The notes under the pieces: model-generated
Database searches by the model: none
Told to the model about the DNA's origin: nothing
What the model saw: only the letters and a program-made list of their open reading frames with translations
NCBI GenBank assembly: GCA_021234155.1
Contig: JAJEKV010000086.1
Location: 3,583,461 to 3,647,460, forward strand
DNA length: 64,000 nucleotides
From: Isoetes taiwanensis
Lineage: Eukaryota; Streptophyta; Lycopodiopsida; Isoetales; Isoetaceae
Reading direction: 5' to 3'
In this document: piece by piece, positions 1 through 10,183 of the stretch
How positions within the stretch are numbered: position 1 is the stretch's first letter
Layout of the letters: each line of letters opens with the position of its first letter
Position numbers and translations under genes: made by a program

Positions 1-1493
1 CCTGGATCATGAGGAGATTTTGACGGACTTCTGATTTGCCATGTTGAACCTATGAAGTACCTCATTAATATATACTTTGAGCAAGAAAGATACCATGAGA
101 TTGTTTGCCAAACTTCTAGTCCCGCACAATAATGCATGAGACCTAAACTTGTGATCTCAAAGCTGGTGCTAAGAGACTCCTTGGTACTTAATATAAGATC
201 AGATGCATCTCCTGTTAGTACCATATCATCAACATATAAGAGAAGAATAGAAATTCGAGAACCAATGGTCTTGTAATATAGATTACAATCGCCTGCAGTG
301 ACCTTTGGTAACCAAGACTTAAAAGACAAGAATTAATTTTCTGATGCCAACATCCTGGAGCCTGCTTAAGACCATATAAACTTCTTTTGAGTTTACAAAC
401 ATAATGAGGATATGTAGGATCTTGAAAACTGGTGGCTGCTGCATGTAAATATCCTCTTCTAAATCTCCATTAAGAAAAGCCGACTTGAAATCAAGGCGAT
501 AAAAGGCCAAAGTTTGGATCTTTTGCCAAGGCCGGGACAACATGCAAAGTATCCAAACGAACAACGGAGCAAAACTTCATTATAGTCAAACCCCTCCTGC
601 TGTGTAAAACCCTTGGCCACAAGACGAGCTTTGTATTTAGATAAGGAGCCATCAGAATGAAATTTGGTCTTGTGGACCCACTTTGCACCAATAATATTTG
701 TGTCAGATGGCCTAGGAACTAACTCCCATGCATTTTGCTTATGAAGCATACTAATTTCATCCTGCATAGCTTGGAGCCAATGAGAATCTTTGGCAGCTTG
801 AGAAAAAGTAGTAGGTTCCTTATATTCTTGTATTTTGGCCATCAAAGCAAAATTACAAGAAACTTCCAAGGGAGGATAACCTGCTAATCTGCGAGATCTT
901 CTTAGAGTTCCATCTGTCCCAGCATGATAACTCAAGAAATCTTCCTGATTTTGTGGAGAAACAGACAATGGAGTAGACAATGGAGTTGAAGATGGGGACG
1001 TTACAGGCTCAACATAATCCAAGGGTTCAAACAGAGCATATGGAGAAGGCTGCAAATCAGGTGAAGATGAAAGATTATGTGTATCAGATGGGATATCAAT
1101 AGTAGAAGCTGGAACATCTGGCTGTAATGAAAGAGGAGAAGAAGGAATACTGGACTGATGGGATGAAATAGGTAATGCAGATGGAATAGAAGAAACAAGA
1201 GGTAAGGAGGCTGATGGTGAGAAAGAAGCTGATGGTACAGAAAGGGATGAAACAGAGTCTTTCAAACAACTGGATTTATTGAAACCTCTTACCTCAAACA
1301 AAGTTTGAAGATTTTGGTCATAGTTGGCATTTGTCATATCATAAAAATCTGAAGAATATACGGCGTCTTCAACAAACTGCATACTTCGAGATGAGAAAAC
1401 CTGTTTAGTAAGGGGATTATAACGCCTCCACCCTTTCATATTATCCGGATAACCAACGAAAATAACCTTGACAACGCTGTCAGCTAGTTTACC
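1..1493 (-). pseudogene. copia integrase C terminus and reverse transcriptase, frameshifted
   Basis: The frame continues after the TAG at 1494 through the serine/proline-rich integrase C terminus (about 930-1260) into the start of the reverse transcriptase (GAKWVHKTKFHSDGSLSKYK, near 620-690). It then jumps frame near 590 and 530 (LDFKSAFLNGDLEEDIYMQQP continues in another frame near 440-490) and again near 390. The catalytic motif YVDD is encoded at 225-236. Around 60-110 a further frameshift disrupts the segment matching the region after YVDD. The window ends inside this domain. The multiple frameshifts show it is not translatable as one protein. Confidence 0.9.
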
Positions 1494-3629
1494 CTATTTT
1501 TGTAAGAGCTCTCTTGGAATTGTGGCATAAGCCAAACACCCAAATACTCGAAAATGGCTGACATCTGGTTTAACTCCATAAAGGGCCTCAAAAGGAGTCT
1601 TCAAATTTAAGGACTTAGTAGGTGCTCTATTAGAGACATAAACTGCTGTTTTAATGGCTTCAACCCAAAAATCAAGAGGTAATTGTTTATGCTTGATCAT
1701 ACTACGTGCCAAATCCATAAGTGTTCTGTTCTTGCGCTCAGCCACCCCATTTTGTGGATGAGCGTAAGGAACAATAAGTTGCCTATGAATACCTTTACTA
1801 TCAAGATATTGCTGAAACTGTCCCGAAAGAAATTCGCCAGCATTATCCGTACGAATAGCCTTAATAGGAGTAGAGAACTCTTTCTCAACTAAAGCACTGA
1901 AATTTTGAAATTTATGGAAGGCATCAGACTTGAGTTTAAGTGTATAAACCCAAATATACCTGCTGAAATCATCAACAAGGACTAAAAAATACCTGCTACC
2001 TCCTAAAGACTCAATAGGCATATAGCAAATGTCAGAATGAATAAGTTCCAAAGGTTTAGTAGCCCGAGATTCAGCTTGTGATGGATATGCAGCTTGGACT
2101 TGCTTTCCAAGTCTGCAAGCACAACAATCAAGCGAACTTCCGCTAAGCAATGGTAAGCCTTCAACCATTTTGAACTTAGAAGCAAACCCTAGAGCACCAA
2201 CAGAAATATGGGCATACCTGTCATGCCATAAAGTCTCCAAAGTCTTTGGAGTTGCTGCTACTAATGAGGACTCCACACTTAACGAATTGGTTTTGTTATT
2301 CAAAATATAAAGGCCTTCATCATTCAAATGTCCACGAGCTACTGGAGTGAGAGTTTGCAGATCTACAAACTTGAGAGGATTCTTTTGAGTAACATGAACT
2401 TCCCCATCTGTAAAAATAACTGAATAACCCATTCTTCGATCAAATTCCGAAACACTCAATAGATTTACTAAGAGGCCAGGCACCAAAATGATATCCTCAA
2501 TTTTCAGTGGAATACATTGATCTGTCTGAAACCTGACAGTACCTTTTCCTTTGGACTGAGCAAGATTACCATCCGCCATTTTCACAACTGTTTGATCATA
2601 GGGCTTTACATCTGAAAGAAAATTTGCTTTGCCTGCCAAATGCTTAGTAGCTCCAGAATCAACAAGCCAAGCATCTTCTGGTAAATTTTTTGCTGCTAGA
2701 TTAAGAAACTCAGTCTCAATTTCTTGAACAGACATACTAGAAACTTGAGCAGAAAGTGCTTGTGTGGGAAGTGATGAAGGAACTGGTGAAGAAATCGGTG
2801 ATGGAGTTGATACCGGATGTTTCGAGATCTGATCAGAAGATTTTTGTGCCTGATCTTTAAGATATTGAGCCAAATCTTTCTGCAATTGCCTACAATCGTT
2901 CCTATAATGACCTTTCTTGCCACAGTGCCAGCAAAGAAAGGGTTGAGAAACTGGAGCAGCCACAGATTTAGAAGAACTGGAACTTGTGGGAGGCAAAGAT
3001 GTAGATAAAGTTTTTGAAACACTAGGAAGAGATTGAACCTTTGAAAAATGAGCTGACTCAAGTTGATCATACCTTTTGTTTTCAAGTTTTGCATCAAGAA
3101 GCTGCTGCTGGAACTGACTAAAAGGAATCTTGATCTTGACCTTCATCTTATAATAATCAGAAATACTCTTGTAATCTCTAGTCAAACCTTGCAAAGCATA
3201 TATAATCAAAGTTGGATCATCAATAGTTCCACCAGCTCCATATACTCCTTTAGCGTCTAGCTGCTCTATATAATCCTTTATATTGGAACAGTCTTGCAAT
3301 CTAAGACTATTCATCTTACCCTTAATTGCTAACTGCTGACCAGCTCCTGCTTTTACACAAGTTTGCTTAAGAAAAAGAAGAACATCTTTAAAACTGAGAA
3401 TGCCTCTAAGATCTCTCTTAAATGCATCTGAAACAGTAGCCTTCAACATATATAATGCAAGATTATCCTTCTTTTGCTCTTCTGGAGTAAGAGGAGACCA
3501 TGTAGGCAGAAGCACATCTCCTAGATCATTCAACTGAAGATTGATTTCTAAATTATCTTTCCAAGGATAATAATTGTCTCCATCAAGCAAACTTGCTGCT
3601 ACAAACTTCCAAGAATGCATGGCAACCAT
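1494..3629 (-). pseudogene. copia gag-protease-integrase polyprotein, 5' part
   Basis: The first ATG in the open frame is at 3629 (minus strand); the frame is open upstream to 3704 but without another ATG. Visible domains in order: a gag region, a CCHC zinc knuckle (CWHCGKKGHYRNDC, near 2910-2950), an aspartic protease active site (DSGATKH, near 2650), a GAG-pre-integrase HHCC region (HDRYAH then CCACRLGK, near 2120-2230) and the integrase DDE core (HSDICYMP; RTDNAGEF; NGVAERKNRTL, about 1720-2040). A single TAG at 1494-1496 ends the frame, and the same frame continues beyond it into the integrase C terminus. The protein makes the capsid-like particle, cleaves itself and integrates the cDNA. 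Confidence 0.93.
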
Positions 3630-3972
3630 AATCAAATCGAATCTGAGATTGAAATGATCCCAACTAGACAGAGAACCAGGCCCAATGCATGACAAACATG
3701 TCAAGAAAGCTAAAGATCAAGGGATCGTAAAGCTTTTACTATGAATACGGCTAAATGACTGAGACGAACACCAAGAACGGCAAAATTTTGCCGGAATTTG
3801 GATATCTTTCAGAAAAAAGCCACGGTGACAGAAGTTTGCCTAAAAATAGCAAAAAATTCTCACGACTGGTCTAAAATTGGACGATAATTGATTTGCCGAA
3901 AAGGCAACACCAATCCGACTCCAACAAAAAAAACACCTAGATGCTATCGATGCTATCTTCCGACCATGCCCC

Positions 3973-3984
3973 GCTCTGATACCA
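3973..3984 (-). other. primer-binding site for initiator tRNA-Met
   Basis: On the minus strand these 12 bases read TGGTATCAGAGC, the standard complement of the 3' end of plant initiator tRNA-Met used by copia elements. It lies directly inside the LTR end and about 340 bp upstream of the gag ATG. Confidence 0.95.
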
Positions 3985-3988
3985 TAAA

Positions 3989-4160
3989 TGCTTTTGAATG
4001 TAATACATGGTTGAAGAAAGCAAAAGATAGATGGCTAAAACAACTAGCAACTAATAACTGCTTGACTGTGGCTTATATAAGAGTGCCACGTCAGCAACAG
4101 GCGTGCACTAACAGGTCAGCAGTGTGACGTCATCACTAACAAGCCAGCATGAGTCTAACA
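3989..4160 (-). repeat. 5' LTR of the copia element (short, outer edge uncertain)
   Basis: The LTR starts just outside the primer-binding site; on the plus strand the inner edge reads TGCTTTTGAATG. The outer edge should end in CA on the plus strand. Two positions fit, 4141 (CACTAACA) and 4160 (GTCTAACA), giving an LTR of about 150-170 bp, which is short for copia. The partner LTR is beyond the window, so the exact edge cannot be fixed here. Confidence 0.7.
4071..4132 (-). promoter_or_regulatory. LTR promoter: TATA box and palindromic bZIP site
   Basis: Inside the LTR, the plus strand reads CTTATATAAG at 4072-4081, which is a TATA box on either strand. About 45 bp upstream in the element's orientation is a perfect TGACGTCA palindrome at 4125-4132, the core bound by TGA/CREB-type bZIP factors. 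A second ACGT core (CCACGTCAGC) lies near 4086. This layout is typical of a stress-responsive LTR promoter; activity is inference. Confidence 0.55.
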
Positions 4161-5877
4161 ACCAGAACGCTGCAGCTTTTAGGTTGGTTACCAATAATTT
4201 GCCACGTAAGAAGTCTAGGAACATAGGGTAGACCTGCTGCCTAGACGTGCAAGTCAAGGCAAGTTGTTGATCTGATGCCTAATGGCCTGGTATTTTCATT
4301 AATCTAGGTTAGGTTATGAAGGACAAATAAAATATCATGAGAGCAATGATGAAAATACCATTCTAGATGTTTTCTAGATGTTCTTGCCAAAAAGACAGAT
4401 CTAATTTGCAAAAAAAAATAAAAATAAGGATATCATCTAATATTGATATCGGTAAATATCACATCTGGTGGACTTCTATGACATAAAAATATGGTGGACA
4501 ACATATGATGGCAATGGCAGAGAGTAGAATTAACTTTGTCCTGGTGTGGTTTGCCGCTGTATCGGGGCCACAACATGTATCATTAGCATTATCTGATGTG
4601 ATTTACTGCTGAACATGCATAATTAGCATTACCTGATGTGATTCACTGTTGAAGACATTCGGCAGGAGAAAACAAGAAGTCAAATCTGAGAGTGTGGTCC
4701 AATTTCAATGTATCCAGTCCTCCATTTATGTTTCTTAAAATATAAAGCTAATACTGAAACATGTATCTCCATTTCAAATGGAATAGTTTAGACAAGCAAC
4801 ATGGCAAGCAAATAATAACTTGAGGCTGCAGTATGTTGCAGCTTTTCATAAATTATGGTTCAAAGCACAAAGCAAGAGAAGGCCTACCGTGCATATGTGT
4901 AGTGTTTTCAGTTCATGTTTACCTCCTTGTGCACTTAATTTTAGAATGTGTATCCGTTCTTTTGTTCTTTCATTGGTTTGAGGTCGTGAGATCATATGTT
5001 TAATTTGAAAATTCATTTTAAAATGCTTTAACCTTTATGTTGAAAGGTATAACCACATAAGCTAGATCTGAAGATCAGATTGGAGCCTTAGAGACATCAA
5101 GATAATAGTTCTGAAGCCCCAAACAAGATCGGATTTCAAAATAGTTAGTTTTTTAATTTGAGCTTTAGAGATCTTCCAATATGTCCACTGCTTTGAGTCT
5201 TGCAAATACTTGCTTAATCCAGCTCACCATTGAGAGATTTGACTTCAAGTTGCACTTCCCATCATGAATTGATCATTTTTCAACGGTATTATACACAAAC
5301 CAGTATATGAGTTAAAATAGTTTCTGCAGATGTTTAAATAGGCAGCCCTTGATTTTTTCTGAATTTGGTAGTGCTTAAAGATATTCAAGCATATTAGTTT
5401 TTCCCATTCTTGAGGATCCACGCTACAAAGTAGAACATTCACATTGTCTTCGAAAACCATTTTTGAATTTTACAAACTGTGTTTGTAAAAATCATTTTTG
5501 CAGGTATAACTTGCTGTGCACATTAATTATAAGGCCGACTTGTGCTCTCTAGTGACACATGGATGAACCCGGATAATATACCTACTTATAGACTAGACCT
5601 AGTCTACTTATAGTTAGGTAAATAGGAACTCCCTCTAGTTGTCAATAGAGTGTAGGATTCCATCCTCATCATCAGAATGTAGGCTTCCTTTGTTACCAGA
5701 TTCATAGAGTGTAAGAATTGATTTACAGTTTGTCATGTTAGCATTGCTCTTTAACAAAGTTTGTGTCTATGTGGCACATCTCGTGAGATATCTGCTTTAG
5801 AAAATGAATTATTTGCCATCAAGAAGTTGCTTACCACTTAAGAAAACTTTATTTCTCATATAATAGATGTCCACTTA
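4161..5877. other. non-coding stretch
   Basis: AT-rich sequence flanking the copia LTR. The only open frames are short and lack recognisable domains. I see no RNA gene, terminal repeat or clear tandem array here, and nothing that supports a gene. Confidence 0.6.
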
Positions 5878-6220
5878 TTAGAAAGAAATGTCGAAGCAGC
5901 TCTGTGCTGCTTAGATGAAGGTAATGAACTTGTAATAGGAGAACTGTCGAGCAGAAACTGTTCTGATGTGGAAATTGCTACCTCTTTAGAAAATGCTCTT
6001 TTATAGCAGAGGATTTTACTTGCTGATCAGCTCACAGAAGCTGCAAAATAACATGTAGTCTGTGCTGAACACAGATCAGTTAGTTCTACTCTCAATGGAC
6101 CTAGTGCTGGTGTGGATGCATATAACCTGCCTATGAGCTCCCATTATGAGAGACATCAGAATCCTGCACTTTGAAAACTTCTCAAACCAAGTGTTGCATA
6201 GGCTTTAGCTACATATAAAT
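5878..6220 (+). pseudogene. decayed exon-like stretch, unidentified
   Basis: One plus-strand frame starting at 5878 reads for about 110 codons interrupted by stops at wide intervals (after ENALL, EAAK, NPAL and PSVA). Between the stops the translation has ordinary protein composition. The first, second and fourth stops (TAG, TAA, TAG) are one C-to-T change away from glutamine codons and the third (TGA) from arginine, as expected of methylation-driven decay of a former exon. I do not recognise the protein. It lies just upstream of the HSP70 fragments but in no proven relation to them. Confidence 0.4.
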
Positions 6221-6365
6221 GAGAGCCTCTGTGCTTTTATTGCAGCTAATGATTGGACACTTGACAATGCTCCCACATCTGCAGGCTTTGAAAGCCATGA
6301 ATTTAATATGTATATCAATGCAATTTAATATGTATAGCCTTATCTTCATTTGCAGACAAGTGCAA

Positions 6366-6684
6366 GTTGGGTTCCTTAGGTTAATGTCTGATGCCAACGG
6401 TATCCTTAATGTTTCTATTGAGGATAAGAACATTGGCCAAAAGAACAAGATGACTAATACTAATGATAAGGGCAGGCTTACCAAGCAAGAAATATAAGGC
6501 TGAGGATGAGGAGCACAAGAAAAAGATTGAATCCAAGAGCTCTCTTGAGAACTATGATTAACATAAGAAATACCATCAAGGATGACAAGATTGCGGGCAA
6601 GCTTGAGCCCACTGATAAGCAGAAAATTGAGGATTCTGCTAACCAGGCTAGCCAATGGCTTGACCACCAGTTGGAGAATCAACA
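6366..6684 (+). pseudogene. HSP70 pseudogene, C-terminal segment
   Basis: The translation follows the end of the HSP70 substrate-binding beta domain and the helical lid: a GVPQVNV-like start, then [62 protein letters not shown] and a [17 protein letters not shown] stretch. At least three frame changes and stops break it, so no chaperone is made. The segment belongs after the following one (6688-7005) in a normal HSP70 but precedes it here. No introns are seen in the matched part. Confidence 0.88.
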
Positions 6685-6687
6685 TGT

Positions 6688-7005
6688 ATTCCTAAGGTGC
6701 AACAACTGTTGCAAGATGTTTTCAATGGGAAGGAGCTCTGCTTTCAGGCTGCGATTTTGGATGAAGAAGGCAATAAGAAAGTTCAGGATCTACTGTTGCT
6801 TGATGTTACATCTCTGTCCCTTGGTCTTGAGATGGCTAGTGGTGTCGACTGTTTTGATCCCAAGAAATACTATGATTCTAACCAAGAAGAAACAGGTAAT
6901 CTCTATTTACTCAGATTACCAGCCTGCTGTGTTGATTCAAGTTTATGAAGGTGGGAGGCCTAAGACTAGAGATAACAATCTCTTGGCTAAATTTGAGCTT
7001 TCTAG
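6688..7005 (+). pseudogene. HSP70 pseudogene, segment that should precede the C terminus
   Basis: It starts at [18 protein letters not shown] (end of the HSP70 ATPase domain), skips about 15 residues, then runs [29 protein letters not shown] and, after a frame change, [26 protein letters not shown] and KFELS (substrate-binding beta domain). It ends almost exactly where the previous segment (6366-6684) begins in a normal protein. The two pieces together cover one continuous C-terminal half but in swapped order. Confidence 0.88.
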
Positions 7006-7761
7006 TGTTTTGCTTTGTAGGTGTCACCCTTTGCTTATAGATTATCTGCATTGTTTAAGAGAAAGACATTCTCTAAAATTCAACTTAGCATACTCAAATT
7101 GTTCATTGAATATGCCAGTGATGCTGCCAAAGATTATGCAGTTGTTCTTTGCCTATGATACAGTTGTATTTGGGCAGCACTGATCAAGATTTAACGCAAT
7201 ATAGTCGAAAAGATAAGTTCAAGTCAGAATGCAAGCCTTTGAATTACGATCAGACCATAGTCTGGGTCTTGGCAAGGGATTTAGCGAGAAAGTTTTTCTT
7301 GTTGTGCAACCTACAGGCATTGTTGTGCCCTATCAGGGATGTCTTTTCCAGCTTTTCCCTTGGATGAGTGGCGTGTCTATTCTATTCTACTCTATATTTC
7401 ACATTAAACATTGTTAAGGATTTTCTTGTTCTGCACAATAATGGTAATAGTTTGTAGTTGTAGCAGTACATTGAACTTTTGCTATGGCAGAAATAGTTGA
7501 TCACAGTTAAAGTTGGATGTTGACAGACTCTTGAGTTAGTTATTACTTTTGGACATGAACAAGAGGATATGATAGCTACTAATTCTGAATTGAAAGTAAC
7601 TTCCCATTATGTTGTGATGCATAGTTGGAAAAATGGTACTGCAAAGATGGTATGCCACCATTAATTATGGTGGTCTCTTAACTCAGTTGTAGATAGCTTT
7701 GGATCAGCAAATGAAAATGTTCTAATCCATTATTATTCCAGGGTTGTGATTTTCTCTGCAG
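7006..7761. other. non-coding stretch with short open frames
   Basis: Between the HSP70 and EDR1 fragments there are only short open frames (for example 7149-7367 and 7229-7417) with no domain I recognise. The end of the stretch is a pyrimidine-rich segment leading to the splice acceptor at 7761. Confidence 0.5.
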
Positions 7762-8206
7762 GCAAACATATAATGTCCTTACTTATGAGAACAGAGTTGC
7801 TGACAGGTTGTATGATGTATATGGTGTTTTTTCTGATCCAAATATTTCTAAGAAAATGCCTTCTCTGATGCACTTTCAAGGAACTCCTCTTTCAGATTCT
7901 ATTACATGTGAAGTTATCCTTGACAAGAGAATTATAGATCATGATCTTGTAGCTCTTAATTGAAAGCAAGATGTCTAGCGGTTGCATGTCAGACAAAGAT
8001 TTCAAGTCTATTCAAGAGTGGCTTGGTACAAGAAATTGTTGAGTTAGTTGCTCATCATATGAGTTGCCTGTTATTAGCAATGTTGAAATGCTGGCTGCAT
8101 GGAGAACAAGTTGTTGTTAACTGAAAGCGAGCCTTCAACACATTGTGTTATACCCCATGGGACTTTAGAGATTAAGTTGCCTCGTTATCGATCTCTACTT
8201 TTCAAG
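7762..8206 (+). pseudogene. EDR1-domain fragment of a Raf-like MAPKKK, decayed
   Basis: A splice acceptor (TCTCTGCAG, ending at 7761) precedes an open segment with YNVLTYENRVADRLYDVYG, KMPSLMHFQGTPLSD and EVILDKR, the pattern of the EDR1 domain found N-terminal to the kinase in plant Raf-like MAPKKKs. After stops near 7962-7975 a second matching block appears near 8140-8206 (PHGTLEIKLPRYRSLLFKVL, the counterpart of the PLGSL..RHRALLFKVL motif). The preserved acceptor shows it derives from genomic DNA rather than a processed transcript. The kinase domain is absent. Confidence 0.7.
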
Positions 8207-10142
8207 GTTCTTAATGTTTTTCTTATTTATTATCACATGATAATTGTTCGAATTGAATGGTGCTGGACATGAGATGGTAGTGTAATGGTATTAGATCCCA
8301 TGATTGCTTCCAAAGTTGCGTGCTATTCTAGGCATGCTGGACCATATAACTGTGCTTTTAGTGATACTTATAACTCCTTGCTATTAAACACATTATCTTT
8401 TCTTTTACAATAATAAACTAGGGATGGATGGAGCTCCTGGCTTGCAGCAGACTACAAACTAGGGGCCCTTCTTATTAGGTGCTTGCATGCCGAGGAAAGT
8501 GACAGCATTTAGGCATTTGGGCTGTTGCCAGCTTCATAATGCAATAAATTTAAAATATTGCAATGCACAAAGTTAGCAACTGGTGTGCTATTGCAAAGAA
8601 ATAAAAGCTTCAAGATTCCGTAGATTGATCATCCAATTAATTCAAGAGAATACGTCCCAAAAATCCAAAAGATGGTAGATACAACCTTTTCTAATAAAAG
8701 GAGGCTTCAGCAGAATTCTATGCTGGTCAAGATCTGGAAGTAGAATAAAAATTTAGGTGAATGAGGAACATTTCAAATGTTCCCCTACGTCTAAGACAAG
8801 GAACATTCTTATTGAAAAGCACAAATCAAAACTTCCACTAGTTCCTTTCGAGTAAGGTAGATGCATTCAATGTCCAGATCTAGCACCCAAGCAAACATAA
8901 AGATAAAACCTAATTCTCTACAAAGTTAACAATTCAGAACACACGATTATTTGAGAGTTTTTCAACACATCTTTTAAACTATTTGCTCTTTCAGTGTGCT
9001 TTAAAGTTATGATCTGCAAACTTGATAAGCTGATCTTTCATGTTCTTTAATAAAATAGATGCTTGCTGCCATGATTTGGCAGCATAGAAGAGCAAATGGC
9101 ATTTCACATTAATGGCTAATAACTTGTTGAGACATGTGCATGGACCAAGTCAACTCAAGAGCTCGAGCTAAAGAACCAAGCAAGGACTTTCATTTGAAGC
9201 ATCACAAGAAAGGATTCAAGGTGAAAAAGTCAGGGTCACACAAGAAGGAGGGCAAGGTCAACCTAAGGAAGCTTCATGGCAATATCAAGATGGGAAGACC
9301 CCTTTGAGAAGTAAGATGTTCACTCAAGTTCAAATTCTTGGTCATGATTGATACTTTGAGCACCCTTTGCCTCTATTTGCCTCACCTCACTTGCCTCTAC
9401 CCCTATGCACACCCCAATATAGTTCAAACTCTTTTCCTAGTCAAAAACTTCTCGCACATCCTTGAAATACCCTCCATTCACTTGAGACACGAAAAATCCG
9501 TACAAGGATTGACCTACCAATGGTCAAGATGACACATTCTCTCTCTAAGTCAAAAGGAGTGAGAAAGAATCCACATTTTCAATATCAAGTTGCTTGTACA
9601 AAAAATAAGCTCAAACATGGTCTAAACAATTGACCAAATTTGCATTTGATGGACTTGCTTTACAAAATATGCCATGTCATCATCCACCTCACCAAAGTTG
9701 GCCACCTCATCACACATCATATTCCTTTTTTTCTCACAAAGTTTTTGACTAGGGGAAAAGTTTTGCCAAGTCACCCCATGCCACGTCACCCTTGGATTGT
9801 CTACACATACCCTATACTTACCACATGTCCAAACTCCAAGATCACACCATTCCAAAAGAAAAAAATATGTGCGAACAAATCTTTTTTCCAAAGAAATTCT
9901 GCCATAGGATGGGGCATCAAAAAGATTCCATGTAGCACAAAACGATTCCAAAATAGACCATGACTTGACCCTATAATTTGGTTCCTAGGGAAGAGTGCCC
10001 TATGGTTGGAAGATTTTCCTATGCACCCCTTTGCCTAAGCATCATTTCGCCCAATCCCCATGTGCCACGTTACCCTGGTATTATTTTGCGAAGGAGGCCT
10101 GTGGGATATTGTTCTTCGATAAAAATTCTTTGACCTAAAAAG
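8207..10142. other. non-coding stretch
   Basis: No domain, RNA gene or clear terminal repeat was recognised. Open frames near 9338-9532 and 9622-9963 are short and overlap each other on opposite strands. They look like chance frames. Confidence 0.5.
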
Positions 10143-10183
10143 GTCAGGCCAAGATCCGACCTCTCCGGTGGATCTGGCCTGAC
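10143..10183. repeat. short hairpin
   Basis: GTCAGGCCAAGATCC and, after an 11-base loop, GGATCTGGCCTGAC form an almost perfect inverted repeat with about 14 paired bases and a single bulge. No element ends were recognised around it. It may be the core of a small foldback element or just a chance palindrome. Confidence 0.5.

Larger units (their letters stand above)
1..4160 (-). mobile_element. Ty1/copia LTR retrotransposon, 3' part outside window
   Basis: Reading on the minus strand from about 4160 down to 1 gives the classical copia order: LTR, primer-binding site, gag with a zinc knuckle, protease, integrase, reverse transcriptase. The sequence stops inside the reverse transcriptase at the window edge, so RNase H and the 3' LTR are missing from view. 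Gag to integrase is open except for one TAG, while the reverse transcriptase has several frameshifts, so the copy is degenerate and not autonomous. The family assignment is firm. Age cannot be estimated because only one LTR is visible. Confidence 0.95.

Noticed and set aside
9622-9963. Overlapping ~108-codon frames on both strands
   Set aside because: Mutually overlapping chance frames with no recognisable motif.
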